Below are positions 8,239 to 16,874 of a DNA stretch of 64,000 nucleotides, piece by piece. The stretch is from Terrihalobacillus insolitus. GTDB lineage: Bacteria > Bacillota > Bacilli > Bacillales > Amphibacillaceae. The notes under the pieces were generated by a model. It saw only the letters and a program-made list of their open reading frames with translations. It searched no databases and was not told where the DNA came from. The stretch's first letter is position 1; every line of letters starts with the position of its first letter. Location: the NCBI RefSeq assembly GCF_028416575.1, contig NZ_JAMQKB010000008.1:81578-145577 (forward strand). Direction: 5' to 3'. Position numbers and translations under genes: made by a program.

Positions 8239-8836
8239 GAGTCCACCCCATTTTCCGCTTTTCCAATTCCTGTGTGGCCAAATCCATCCTTAATTTCAGG
8301 TCTATTATCCATTTAGTCAACAATAAAAAGCCCATTTCAACCGCTATAATGTCTAGATAGGACTTGTCACCAATCGTTTCCTGAAACCCATAGCCATGTA
8401 AAATAAAGCTATACACAACCTCTCCCATCGACGATCCTAAAATCCAAATTGCTGCCTTTTCGTACAAACCTTTTGTTAAAAAAGTAACAACGATTAATCC
8501 AATAAACGGAATTGTTACGGTTCTAGGAAATACCATCCAAATTGGACTTATTTTTTCCCATAAATAAAGTCCATTATAGCCAAAAACAAGGAAAATGCTA
8601 CAAAGTGTAAGATAAAACCAACGCTGTCTAGTTGACAATAACAAAATAGCACCTAAAAATAATATACCAATGGATGCGTTTAACCGGATATCGATCGTCT
8701 CTATGTATGTATTTGACAAGATAATCGTGCATAAAACCCATACGGCTAACCATGTTCTCGTTTTTCTTTTAGGCATAAGAAAGGTGATAATAATCCACAT
8801 TAGCCAACTAATCCAATAAAAAAGCAAACCATCCAT
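8231..8836 (-). CDS. yphA: YphA-like polytopic membrane protein
   Basis: A 201-residue membrane protein with about six hydrophobic helices spread along its length and a basic C-terminal tail (LEKRKMGWTHE). Position beside the YIEGIA gene and der matches B. subtilis YphA, of unknown function. The ATG at 8836 is chosen because AGGTAGGTGG precedes it; another ATG lies 9 bases upstream. It overlaps yphB by 8 bases, so the two are probably cotranslated. Confidence 0.75.
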   Translation of the reverse strand: MDGLLFYWISWLMWIIITFLMPKRKTRTWLAVWVLCTIILSNTYIETIDIRLNASIGILFLGAILLLSTRQRWFYLTLCSIFLVFGYNGLYLWEKISPIWMVFPRTVTIPFIGLIVVTFLTKGLYEKAAIWILGSSMGEVVYSFILHGYGFQETIGDKSYLDIIAVEMGFLLLTKWIIDLKLRMDLATQELEKRKMGWTHE

Positions 8837-8915
8837 ATGCACCACCTACCTTTAGCATTATGGATCAATCTACAGTTTTCTAAACATAAGAGGTTGTTCA
8901 TAAGGAATTTCAAAT

Positions 8916-8952
8916 ACAAAAAAAGCTGCCCCATTACGATAGGAGCAACTTT
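8916..8952 (-). terminator. Terminator of the S1 protein gene
   Basis: On the minus strand AAGTTGCTCC / GGGGCAGCTT pair (with G-T pairs) and are followed by TTTTT, just after the stop codon at 8963. Confidence 0.8.
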
Positions 8953-8962
8953 CCATTTTCAA

Positions 8963-10102
8963 CTATTCTTTATATTTGTCTAGTTTGTTACCAATTACAT
9001 CACCTAATTGGAAACCAGTGTGATCTTCTTCTTTTTCATATTTTTTATATTCAGCTTCATGTCGTTCCCGTTCTAACTCTTTAATGCTTAAGGACATTCG
9101 TTTATCCTGTTCACTCACATCAAGTACTTTGACCTTCACATTTTGACCAACTTCTAAAACCTCTTGTGGTGTACCGATATGTTCTGTGGATATTTGGGAA
9201 ATATGAACAAGACCTTCTACACCAGGGAACACTTCTACGAATGCACCGAAATTCACCAATCTTTTGACCTTACCATCTAATACATCTCCTATGGAAACGC
9301 GAGACTCTATGTTATCCCATGGACCAGGCAATGTTTCTTTAAGCGAAAGGGAAATTCTTTCATTATCCTGATCAACGGATAGTACCTTCACTTTGATCGT
9401 TTGTCCTTCTGCCACTACGTCAGATGCTTTTTCAACGTGTTCATGTGACAGCTGGGAAATATGAACTAATCCATCGATACCTCCAACATCCACAAATACA
9501 CCAAAGTTGGCAATTCGCTGCACTTTTCCTTCTAATATTTCCCCAGCTTGAAGGGTTTCAAGAACTTCTTGTTTTTTGGATGCTTCTGCTTCTTCTGTTA
9601 CCAATCGGTGTGACAATATTACTCGGTTTTGTTCGCTATCAAGCTCCACCACTTTTAATGTGAGCTGTTTGTTTTTATACGCTTCAAAATCCTCTACATA
9701 ATATGTTTCCACTAAAGAAGCGGGAATAAATCCACGAAGGCCAACATCAACAACAAGGCCACCTTTTACTACTTCTTTGACCTCAGCCTCAAAAACTTCA
9801 CCACTTTGATATTTCTTTTCTAAATCTTCCCATGCCAAATCAGCTTCAACCGCTCGTTTGGAAAGTATAACTTCTTCATCTTCCAATTTTTTTACTTTTA
9901 AAGTGAGTTCATCGCCCTCTTTTACAGCATCAGACGTCTTTTCTACGTGTAAACTGGATAATTCACTAATCGGAATGATCCCTTCTACTTTATATCCAAT
10001 ATCAGCAAGAGCCTGTTTTTCCTCTACCTTAACTACTTTTCCTGTAACTATGTCACCCACTGCTAGTTCTTTTTCCGAAACATCATGATTTAATTCATCC
10101 AT
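8963..10102 (-). CDS. ypfD: S1 RNA-binding domain protein (YpfD, ribosomal protein S1 homologue)
   Basis: The 379-residue protein consists of four S1/OB-fold repeats, visible as repeated GDIVTGKV / GEVFEAEV / GEILEGKV / GDVLDGKV openings and the GFIPAS, GVFVDVGGIDGLVHISQ and GAFVEVFPGVEGLVHISQ motifs. It has fewer S1 domains than E. coli S1, as usual in Bacillus, and is thought to assist translation rather than to be essential. Start ATG 10102 follows GGAGG with a long spacer. Neighbours cmk and plsC match the B. subtilis order. Confidence 0.93.
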   Translation of the reverse strand: MDELNHDVSEKELAVGDIVTGKVVKVEEKQALADIGYKVEGIIPISELSSLHVEKTSDAVKEGDELTLKVKKLEDEEVILSKRAVEADLAWEDLEKKYQSGEVFEAEVKEVVKGGLVVDVGLRGFIPASLVETYYVEDFEAYKNKQLTLKVVELDSEQNRVILSHRLVTEEAEASKKQEVLETLQAGEILEGKVQRIANFGVFVDVGGIDGLVHISQLSHEHVEKASDVVAEGQTIKVKVLSVDQDNERISLSLKETLPGPWDNIESRVSIGDVLDGKVKRLVNFGAFVEVFPGVEGLVHISQISTEHIGTPQEVLEVGQNVKVKVLDVSEQDKRMSLSIKELERERHEAEYKKYEKEEDHTGFQLGDVIGNKLDKYKE

Positions 10103-10206
10103 TATTACCTGAGACCTCCTTCAGATTCCGACACACGCCATAAAATAACATGTTCTTTTATCTAACTTCTAATATTTATACGTATTTGTCAAGCCATTGG
10201 AAACGA

Positions 10207-10788
10207 TTAACGGTGATTTTCAACTAGTTTTTTAATTTCCTCCATGATTGTATCCGTCACTTCTTTAGCAGAGCTTTTGTTTGCACGGAATTCATCCATA
10301 TCGATCGGCTTACCGTACACTACCTTCAGCTGACGAAAAACTTGATAAGGTCCTATAATGGCACATGGCACGATTTGTGCATTTGACCGGACAGCAAAAA
10401 AACCAGCACCTGCTAATCCTTCTTTAACCTCGCCAGTTTTGCTTCTTGTCCCCTCTGGAAATAATCCGAGGACATTGGATTCACTGAGTACCTCCAATCC
10501 CTTTCTTAAGGCATTCCTATCTTTCATCCCTCTTTTAATTGGAAAAGCATTAATTCGTACCATTAATGCGCGTAAGATTGGTTTTGAAAATAGTTCCTCT
10601 TTAGCCATGAAATATATATCTCTGGGACAAGTCATACCGACAACAGGTGGATCTAAATTCGAAATATGGTTCGAACAAATAATAACTGGCCCTTCTTTCG
10701 GTATGTTTTCTTTTCCCAACACTTTCACTCGATAAACTGGAAATAATGCAATGCTTACAACTCGTTTACCAAACTTATATAAATTCAT
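10207..10788 (-). CDS. plsC: 1-acyl-sn-glycerol-3-phosphate acyltransferase
   Basis: PlsC adds the second acyl chain to lysophosphatidic acid, giving phosphatidic acid at the membrane. The catalytic block NHISNLD (H-x4-D) and the substrate block FPEGTRS are both present, with the further VPCAIIGP block downstream. From the ATG at 10788 (behind GAGGGGAAATAGG) it has 193 residues, normal for the family; an ATG 18 bases upstream lacks a ribosome site. It follows cmk by 14 bases and is probably in the same operon. Confidence 0.92.
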   Translation of the reverse strand: MNLYKFGKRVVSIALFPVYRVKVLGKENIPKEGPVIICSNHISNLDPPVVGMTCPRDIYFMAKEELFSKPILRALMVRINAFPIKRGMKDRNALRKGLEVLSESNVLGLFPEGTRSKTGEVKEGLAGAGFFAVRSNAQIVPCAIIGPYQVFRQLKVVYGKPIDMDEFRANKSSAKEVTDTIMEEIKKLVENHR

Positions 10789-10802
10789 CCTATTTCCCCT
10801 CT

Positions 10803-11480
10803 TCATGACCTTACCTGTTCTACAACATTTAAAATATGATGCACAACTTCATCAATCGTTAATGTTGTTGTATCAATTTCTACTGCATCTTTTGCTTTCA
10901 CCAATGGGGAAGCTTCTCTCTCCGAATCTAATTGATCTCGTTGCTCGATTTCCATTTTTAATTTCTCTAAATTTGATGCAATTCCATTCGCTTCATTTTC
11001 TTTTTGGCGACGCTCAGCTCTCTTTAAGGCGGATGCGACTAAAAATATTTTTACTTCTGCATCAGGAATGACATGGGTACCAATGTCTCTTCCATCCATT
11101 ACAACGCCGCGTTTAACTGCAAGTGCTTTCTGTCTGTGGACCATTTCTGCTCTCACCAAAGGGTGTTGAGCAACAATCGACACGTGATTTGTCACCTCTT
11201 GTGAACGAATCATTTGTGTCACATCTTGATCATTAACAAAGATATTTTGACCTTTCTCACCTTGTATAAGCTTAATGGTAATTGTGAAAAGTAAGTCGAT
11301 AATTTGTTTTTCGCTGGTTAAATCCAACTTTTCTTTTATAGCGTAATACGTAAGTGCCCGATACATTGCACCAGTATCAATATAAATATAAGACAAATGT
11401 TCTGCTACTTTTTTTGCAACCGTGCTTTTCCCAGCTGCTGCAGGTCCATCAATAGCAATGGCAATTTTCTCTGAACCCAT
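10803..11480 (-). CDS. cmk: Cytidylate kinase
   Basis: Cmk phosphorylates CMP and dCMP with ATP in pyrimidine nucleotide metabolism. The 225-residue protein has the P-loop GPAAAGKST (residues 13-21), the [12 protein letters not shown] segment typical of cytidylate kinases and the [15 protein letters not shown] motif that binds the base and phosphate. Length is normal. Start ATG 11480. Cotranscribed with plsC downstream. Confidence 0.96.
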   Translation of the reverse strand: MGSEKIAIAIDGPAAAGKSTVAKKVAEHLSYIYIDTGAMYRALTYYAIKEKLDLTSEKQIIDLLFTITIKLIQGEKGQNIFVNDQDVTQMIRSQEVTNHVSIVAQHPLVRAEMVHRQKALAVKRGVVMDGRDIGTHVIPDAEVKIFLVASALKRAERRQKENEANGIASNLEKLKMEIEQRDQLDSEREASPLVKAKDAVEIDTTTLTIDEVVHHILNVVEQVRS

Positions 11481-11553
11481 ATGTACTGTTCATTCCTCTC
11501 TATTAAACCGTTTATCCTAGTAAAATTATGATGTATGGAACGAGGCCTCTTTA

Positions 11554-11754
11554 CTAAAATGATAACACATTGTTCAAAATAAGGTCTATCGTTTTTCTAA
11601 TCTCGCTATTACCAATCTGATTCACTCCTAGGTATTCAAACACAGGGTTCCATTGCATTTCAAAGTCGGTATGATTTATTAGAACCTGTGTTACAATTAA
11701 TAAAATAAAATGCGACAGCACCAATGTTATAATCCATTTTTCCATTCGTTTCAT
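11554..11754 (-). CDS. ypfB: YpfB-like small membrane protein (DUF5359)
   Basis: A 66-residue protein with one N-terminal membrane helix after MKRMEKW (about residues 8-26) and an outward-facing tail. Size, helix position and location between cmk and motI match B. subtilis YpfB; the function is unknown. The ATG at 11754 follows AAAGGGATGG. The 120 bases between it and motI carry small GC-rich hairpins but no clear terminator. Confidence 0.65.
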   Translation of the reverse strand: MKRMEKWIITLVLSHFILLIVTQVLINHTDFEMQWNPVFEYLGVNQIGNSEIRKTIDLILNNVLSF

Positions 11755-11912
11755 GAATACCATCCCTTTTTGAACAGCCTCTTTTAACAAGAAAGCATAA
11801 AATCCTTTCTTATAAAGGCCATTAGATCATCCCAGTGGGACTACGGCTCTGCACTCGCCGAGTTATCATTTACTATTTTAACCAGTGGTGGTATTCATTT
11901 ATTCATGTTCGA

Positions 11913-12572
11913 TTAGAATCTTCTTCTTTGGATTAGCTGTTTTTCAAAGCAGTACCTTATAATGGATTGCCGATCTTTATCTTGAATGGCAGTAAAATGA
12001 ATCGATGCAGTACTCGGGTAATCTTGATTCCCCTCTATGACACGTATGACCTCACTAGTTGCATAAATGTACTCGTATTGTCCGCTTTGCATCGGTAAAA
12101 CCAACCATAAATCTAACTCCATGGAAGGCCTTAGAGCAGAATGTGTAGGTAATAGAATGGAAGCTCCACCACCACTTATATCTTGTGTTACAGTCGTAAA
12201 AGGCTGTACAACACCCTCCATTTCATGAACAGATACATCGATTGCACTTTCTATGCGAACATACTGCCTTCTTTGAATTCGTAGTAATTGGTCATCCCCT
12301 GGATAACTAAGAATTAAGGTCGGTATTTTTATGTTTTGTTTTCCTTTAATTTCTGTGGAAAAGCAATAAACCGATTGATCAGAGCCAACAAAGCTTGCCT
12401 CAAACTCTGTTCCTTTAAAAAAAATATTTGTTTTACCTGTCTTAACATTGATCGGATAGTCGATAAAAATAAAATTTTTTGCTTGCTCCACCATTTTACA
12501 ACGAAATTTCTCGCTTTCATCGTTTTCTGTATTCTTTAGTTCCAAGGTAAGTGAGGTTCCGATTTTAATCAT
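11913..12572 (-). CDS. motI: PilZ-domain c-di-GMP receptor, flagellar clutch (MotI/DgrA-like)
   Basis: A 219-residue YcgR-type protein: an N-terminal YcgR_2 barrel (about 1-95) and a C-terminal PilZ domain. Both c-di-GMP-binding signatures are intact: RRQYVR (RxxxR type) and DISGGG (DxSxxG). In B. subtilis the homologue YpfA/DgrA/MotI binds MotA and brakes the flagellum when c-di-GMP is high. It sits between ypeB and ypfB as in B. subtilis. Start ATG 12572. Confidence 0.88.
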   Translation of the reverse strand: MIKIGTSLTLELKNTENDESEKFRCKMVEQAKNFIFIDYPINVKTGKTNIFFKGTEFEASFVGSDQSVYCFSTEIKGKQNIKIPTLILSYPGDDQLLRIQRRQYVRIESAIDVSVHEMEGVVQPFTTVTQDISGGGASILLPTHSALRPSMELDLWLVLPMQSGQYEYIYATSEVIRVIEGNQDYPSTASIHFTAIQDKDRQSIIRYCFEKQLIQRRRF

Positions 12573-12619
12573 GCGGATACTCCTTCTTTCATTCCATTTT
12601 CTAATATAATTATCTCAAA

Positions 12620-12661
12620 AAAAATGAAAAAGGGAAAGGTGAAAACCTTTCCCTTTTTCAC
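12620..12661 (-). terminator. Terminator of sleB-ypeB
   Basis: GAAAAAGGGAAAGG / CCTTTCCCTTTTTC forms a near-perfect long stem with the loop TTTTCA, followed by eight T on the minus strand, immediately after ypeB. Confidence 0.9.
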
Positions 12662-12666
12662 GACCT

Positions 12667-14010
12667 CTATAAGGAGGGGTCAAATTTCTCTTCTTTGGTT
12701 GATAACTTTTCAACACTTTCTTCTACACCAGTTTGTGCATTAATAAAAATGCGATATGTTTCATTGTTAAGTGTACCTAAGAAAGAATGGGTGAGGACTT
12801 CCTCCCCGACGTCATTTTCGATAATTGCCAATTGATTCGTTTGGATATCTACATTTTGGTTTACCTTGTCCCGTGCTTCTTCTGCTGTGATTTTTGGTTT
12901 TTTAATTTCTCTTTCGGTATGATTTTGGTAGTAATCTTTAGCTGACAAACCTAATATCTCACCATTGTCAAGAGCCACTTTAATCTGGATAGAATCTGGG
13001 TAAATCAGCACCCCGTCTTGTTTATAAATGAATGAGAATACCCCTAGATTGTCATACTGATTACTTTGAAATGCTTCCATGTCGTCAAAATCGTACTTTT
13101 TTAAATACGCTTCTGCTTTTTCTAGCCCTTCGTTTAAACTAAGCTTTTGTTCTCCAATCTCACGATCAATCATTAAATTAATCGGGTTGCCGCCTTTTTG
13201 AGTTAAATCTACATAACCATTTTTTCCATCAGACCGATAGGATGCACTATAAATTGGTAAATCGGAGCCCTTCCCGGTTTCCGTTATGTTTAAATTTATA
13301 TTGTCTTTTATATTAAACAACTTTCTTGCCCGATCTTCACCTTGCTCCTTAGAAAGTTTTTCTCCTTTTACAAATCGATAAGGCTTATTTTCTCGAGAAG
13401 TCCCTGTTAGACTAGGCCCGAAATTACCTTCATCAAATCCTGATACCGTTTTTTCAACTGTTTTAAAACCATCAACAATCGTATTGTCTGCTTGTTTGTC
13501 ATTTGATGCAAGTGCTACTTGGACATCCATCCAGCGTAAATTATCCTTTAGAACTAAGTTTTGCACCTTTCTTAATTCTTTTGTAATTTGGCCAGATTGG
13601 TCATACAGTGAGCTTAAGTATTTCACCTCTTCGTCTGTTAATGGTTCTTTATCTAAATCCCTTACAGCGGTTCGGTAAGTAAAATCACCAATTTTGGACA
13701 GAAATTCTTCTGTCTTGTTAAATGGCAATAAAGCAAGTGGTAACTGACTAACATCTGCTTGTGCTTCTGAAGTCAATCTCCATACTTCAGCCATTTGGGG
13801 CGAAATTTGTTCCCTTGAATCCATTGCAAGGGTCGTTCCTATTTTGTCTTGTAGCAAGTCCATATGATAGGAAAGATCGTGGAACGAACGCTGATAATTG
13901 TTTTCCGCTTGGATTAATATAGCATTTTTTTCACGATGCTCCTGGTACCCCCACACAGCAGTTGCTGTCACACTTACCGCAAGCACTGTAATAGCTATCC
14001 ATCTAATCAT
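12667..14010 (-). CDS. ypeB: Germination protein YpeB
   Basis: YpeB is needed for SleB to accumulate in the spore and is thought to hold it inactive in the inner membrane until germination. The 447-residue protein has an uncleaved N-terminal membrane helix (residues 3-21), a helical region to about residue 200, and PepSY-type repeats in the C-terminal half. Length matches B. subtilis (about 450). It follows sleB by 14 bases, a strict operon pair. Start ATG 14010 follows AAAGAGGTGTAGATA. Confidence 0.95.
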   Translation of the reverse strand: MIRWIAITVLAVSVTATAVWGYQEHREKNAILIQAENNYQRSFHDLSYHMDLLQDKIGTTLAMDSREQISPQMAEVWRLTSEAQADVSQLPLALLPFNKTEEFLSKIGDFTYRTAVRDLDKEPLTDEEVKYLSSLYDQSGQITKELRKVQNLVLKDNLRWMDVQVALASNDKQADNTIVDGFKTVEKTVSGFDEGNFGPSLTGTSRENKPYRFVKGEKLSKEQGEDRARKLFNIKDNINLNITETGKGSDLPIYSASYRSDGKNGYVDLTQKGGNPINLMIDREIGEQKLSLNEGLEKAEAYLKKYDFDDMEAFQSNQYDNLGVFSFIYKQDGVLIYPDSIQIKVALDNGEILGLSAKDYYQNHTEREIKKPKITAEEARDKVNQNVDIQTNQLAIIENDVGEEVLTHSFLGTLNNETYRIFINAQTGVEESVEKLSTKEEKFDPSL

Positions 14011-14024
14011 TATCTACACCTCTT

Positions 14025-14912
14025 TTACTTGGCAAAAATATGTTGTCCGATTTTCTTAACCTGTGGTCTTGACCATATCCAACCTGAAGTAGCAGTATTT
14101 GGATTGAAATAGTATATGGAACCGAGCGTTGGATCCCAACCGTTTATTGCGTCCAAAACAGCACGTCTTGACGTTTTATTTGGTGTTAACCATATTTGAC
14201 CGTCCGCAACGGCTGTAAAAGCACGTGGTTCAAAAATCACTCCAGAAACTGTGTTTGGGAATGTAGGGCTTTCCACACGATTTAAAATTACAGAGGCAAC
14301 TGCAACTTGTCCAACATATGGCTCTCCTCTTGCTTCACCATATACGGCATTAGCCATTAATTGAATCTCATTTTGCGAGAAACCTTTTGGAACATTAACA
14401 GCTGTTGGTTCGGCTGCAGTCTCATTTCCAGCCTGATTTCCTTGATTTTGGCTTTGGTTCCCTTTTTTCTTTGCCTGATTCCCTTGATTTTGGGCCTTAT
14501 TTCCTTGATTCGTGTTTCCTTTCCCATTGTTTTTTGGAGCTCCACCATACGTATTAAAATCATTCCCTTTACGAATCTGCTCCATTACGTAGTTACGATC
14601 GTATTCACTTGCATCTGCCAACTTTTGTTTTGCTTCAGGCCCTGCGATCCCGTCGATCTCAAGCCCAAATTCATATTGAAAATTTCGAAGTGCCCAATAG
14701 GTTCCCCATCCAAATACACCATCGATTTTCCCGTTATAAAATCCTAAGTATTGAAGTCTAGACTGTAATTCGATCACATCCGTTCCAGTAGCACCTTGTT
14801 GAATTACTTGTGGACTAAATGCCTCTACTGAATTCTGATTATTTGTAGCAGTTACTCCTAATATCACTGTTAAAGTGATAACTAAAAAGAATGATACTTT
14901 CTTTCCATACAT
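14025..14912 (-). CDS. sleB: Spore cortex-lytic enzyme SleB
   Basis: SleB is a lytic transglycosylase that breaks down cortex peptidoglycan containing muramic-delta-lactam at germination. Residues 1-31 form a signal peptide, about 38-98 a peptidoglycan-binding domain (VIELQSRLQYLGFYNGKIDG), and about 178-295 the SleB catalytic (Hydrolase_2) domain with the putative acid Glu in VYGEARGEP. Between them, about residues 124-163, lies a linker built of Asn-Gln-Gly-Asn repeats with lysines. Homologues I know have a shorter linker. Upstream of ypeB in one operon. Confidence 0.96.
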   Translation of the reverse strand: MYGKKVSFFLVITLTVILGVTATNNQNSVEAFSPQVIQQGATGTDVIELQSRLQYLGFYNGKIDGVFGWGTYWALRNFQYEFGLEIDGIAGPEAKQKLADASEYDRNYVMEQIRKGNDFNTYGGAPKNNGKGNTNQGNKAQNQGNQAKKKGNQSQNQGNQAGNETAAEPTAVNVPKGFSQNEIQLMANAVYGEARGEPYVGQVAVASVILNRVESPTFPNTVSGVIFEPRAFTAVADGQIWLTPNKTSRRAVLDAINGWDPTLGSIYYFNPNTATSGWIWSRPQVKKIGQHIFAK

Positions 14913-15024
14913 TCTCTTGTCCTCCCAACATCAAATAAGCCTTCATTGGTCTTTATTTTTTGAAACATCCTATTTTTTTATACACAACGTTTCAACACGA
15001 TTTATTCGGAGTTCAGAATTAAGA

Positions 15025-15063
15025 AACAAAAAACCCTAGGGTAAAATTCTATCTAGGGTTTTC
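15025..15063 (-). terminator. Terminator of prsW
   Basis: AAACCCTAG / CTAGGGTTT stem followed by a T run on the minus strand, 14 bases after the prsW stop. Confidence 0.75.
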
Positions 15064-15076
15064 TGGTAACGTAATA

Positions 15077-15760
15077 TTAAATTTGTTCCTTATGTTGTCT
15101 AAGAGGAATCACTTCAGCTTTTAATTGATTTGCTAATTTCACTTTTTTCATACCAAACATCCACATAGCTAGCATGAATGGTACAAGTAAATACATCCAA
15201 CCAATTTTGATTGCTTCTAAGATAAAATCATACAGTCCATGCAGTATTGCAGGGATAAGGAGAGCTAGAAAAAGAAAGGTGTTTCGATGGAAGCGTGAAA
15301 ATTTAGCAACTCCGAGATAGTAGCCCATGATTACTCCAAACAGTGCATGTGAAGACACAGGGAAAATGGCACGTCCAACGGCAAATTCAACCCCGTAGGA
15401 AAACAAATACAGCAAGTTTTCTACAGTTGCAAAGCCTAAACTTATTGACACGGCATAAATGATTCCATCATATGCTGTGTCAAACTCAGTATATTTAAAA
15501 GCGGTATACAAAAAAATGAACCACTTGAAAAATTCTTCTAATAAACCGACAATAAGGAAAGATTGAATAAATGGATTTGTACCATAGCCTTCTGTTTCAA
15601 ACGCATGTTGAATAAACATAATAGGGAATACAAGTAATGCACCATACAAAAAAGTGCGAAAAACCATTGATAACGGTTCTGGTTCAAATCGATCCTTCAA
15701 ATAAAAAAATGTTAATAAAGCAAGTGCCGGTGCAATCCCAGCGGTCAGGATAGCGAACAT
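15077..15760 (-). CDS. prsW: Intramembrane protease PrsW
   Basis: PrsW is a glutamic-type membrane protease; in B. subtilis it makes the first cut in the anti-sigma factor RsiW. The 227-residue protein has about eight membrane helices and the catalytic GLLEEFFKW motif, in which the paired glutamates fall at residues 75-76 when translation starts at ATG 15760, exactly as in B. subtilis. TVENLLY, SSHALFG and LHGLYD motifs follow. A GTG nine bases upstream lies on the ribosome site itself and is less likely. Divergent from ansA. No rsiW is in the window. Confidence 0.92.
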   Translation of the reverse strand: MFAILTAGIAPALALLTFFYLKDRFEPEPLSMVFRTFLYGALLVFPIMFIQHAFETEGYGTNPFIQSFLIVGLLEEFFKWFIFLYTAFKYTEFDTAYDGIIYAVSISLGFATVENLLYLFSYGVEFAVGRAIFPVSSHALFGVIMGYYLGVAKFSRFHRNTFLFLALLIPAILHGLYDFILEAIKIGWMYLLVPFMLAMWMFGMKKVKLANQLKAEVIPLRQHKEQI

Positions 15761-15841
15761 GGTCGACACCCTCTTTCAATTAGAATGAATTCATCGTATC
15801 ATGAAGTAAACGTAAAGAAAACAGTTAAGAAGGTGTTTCTA

Positions 15842-16813
15842 TTGAAGAGAATACTCATTATTCATACAGGCGGAACCATCTCCATGTTAGAAGATAAGGA
15901 AACAGGGGTTGTTTCCACAACAGCCACCCATCCCTTACAACGTATTGGTGGCATGATGGCAGGTATTGCCGATGTGGAAGAAGAATTGGTATTTCATTTG
16001 CCGTCCCCACACATTACACCTTCCCATATGTTGGAGCTTGGAAGAAAAGTTCACGAAAGAATGGCAACAGAACACTACGATGGAGTAGTGATCACACATG
16101 GAACAGACACATTGGAGGAAACCGCTTATTTTTTGGATCTATTTTTACAAACACGAAAGCCCCTTGTCGTCACAGGAGCCATGCGATCCAGTAATGAAAT
16201 TGGATCAGACGGGCTATATAACCTGATTAGCTCTGTAAGGGTAGCAGCATCTGGAGAAGCCCAAGAAAAAGGTGTTCTTGTGGTGATGAATGATGAGATA
16301 CACTCTGCCAGAAACGTTACGAAAACATCTACAAGTAATGTTGCAACATTTCAAAGTCCACAATATGGTCCTATCGGGATCGTTACAAAAGAGAAGGTCA
16401 TATTTCATCAACAATTGATCGGGTACGAATCATATCCGATCCAAAAACTAAACAATAACGTAGCACTAATAAAAGCATATGCAGGGATGGATCCATCTCT
16501 CGTTCAAGCAATTCATCAATCTAATATTAATGGACTTGTGCTAGAAGGACTTGGGCAAGGAAATGTACCCAAAGAAATCGTTGCTCCGTTAAAACAAATG
16601 ATTCAAGCTGGTATTCCGATTGTATTAGTGTCAAGGTGTTATCAAGGAATTGTTCAACCAACTTATGCATATGAAGGGGGTGGCAGAGATTTAAAAGAAA
16701 TGGGTGTCATTTTTTCAAATGGACTAACTGGACCGAAAGCAAGAATTAAACTATTAATTGTACTGGAAATGACAAATAACCTAGAGGAACTAAAACGTAT
16801 ATTTGAAATGTGA
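15842..16813 (+). CDS. ansA: Type I L-asparaginase
   Basis: Hydrolyses L-asparagine to aspartate and ammonia in the cytoplasm. Both catalytic Thr motifs are present: HTGGTIS near the N-terminus and THGTDTLEETAYFLDL around residue 88. The protein lacks a signal peptide, as type I enzymes do. The TTG at 15842, with AAGAAGGTG six bases before it, gives 323 residues beginning MKRILIIHTGG, like relatives; an in-frame ATG at 15785 would add a non-conserved 19-residue leader. Convergent with ypdA. Confidence 0.93.
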   Translation: MKRILIIHTGGTISMLEDKETGVVSTTATHPLQRIGGMMAGIADVEEELVFHLPSPHITPSHMLELGRKVHERMATEHYDGVVITHGTDTLEETAYFLDLFLQTRKPLVVTGAMRSSNEIGSDGLYNLISSVRVAASGEAQEKGVLVVMNDEIHSARNVTKTSTSNVATFQSPQYGPIGIVTKEKVIFHQQLIGYESYPIQKLNNNVALIKAYAGMDPSLVQAIHQSNINGLVLEGLGQGNVPKEIVAPLKQMIQAGIPIVLVSRCYQGIVQPTYAYEGGGRDLKEMGVIFSNGLTGPKARIKLLIVLEMTNNLEELKRIFEM

Positions 16814-16866
16814 GAGGTAATCTGAGGTTTTAGCAGCATGTATCAGGTAAAACCTCAGATTACCTC
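16814..16866. terminator. Long inverted repeat between convergent ansA and ypdA
   Basis: GAGGTAATCTGAGGTTTTA and its exact complement TAAAACCTCAGATTACCTC form a perfect 19-bp stem with a 15-base loop, starting directly after the ansA stop and ending 9 bases before the ypdA stop. No poly-T tract follows on either strand, so it may terminate both genes weakly or act as a transcript-end stabiliser. Confidence 0.6.
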
Positions 16867-16874
16867 ATCATCCT

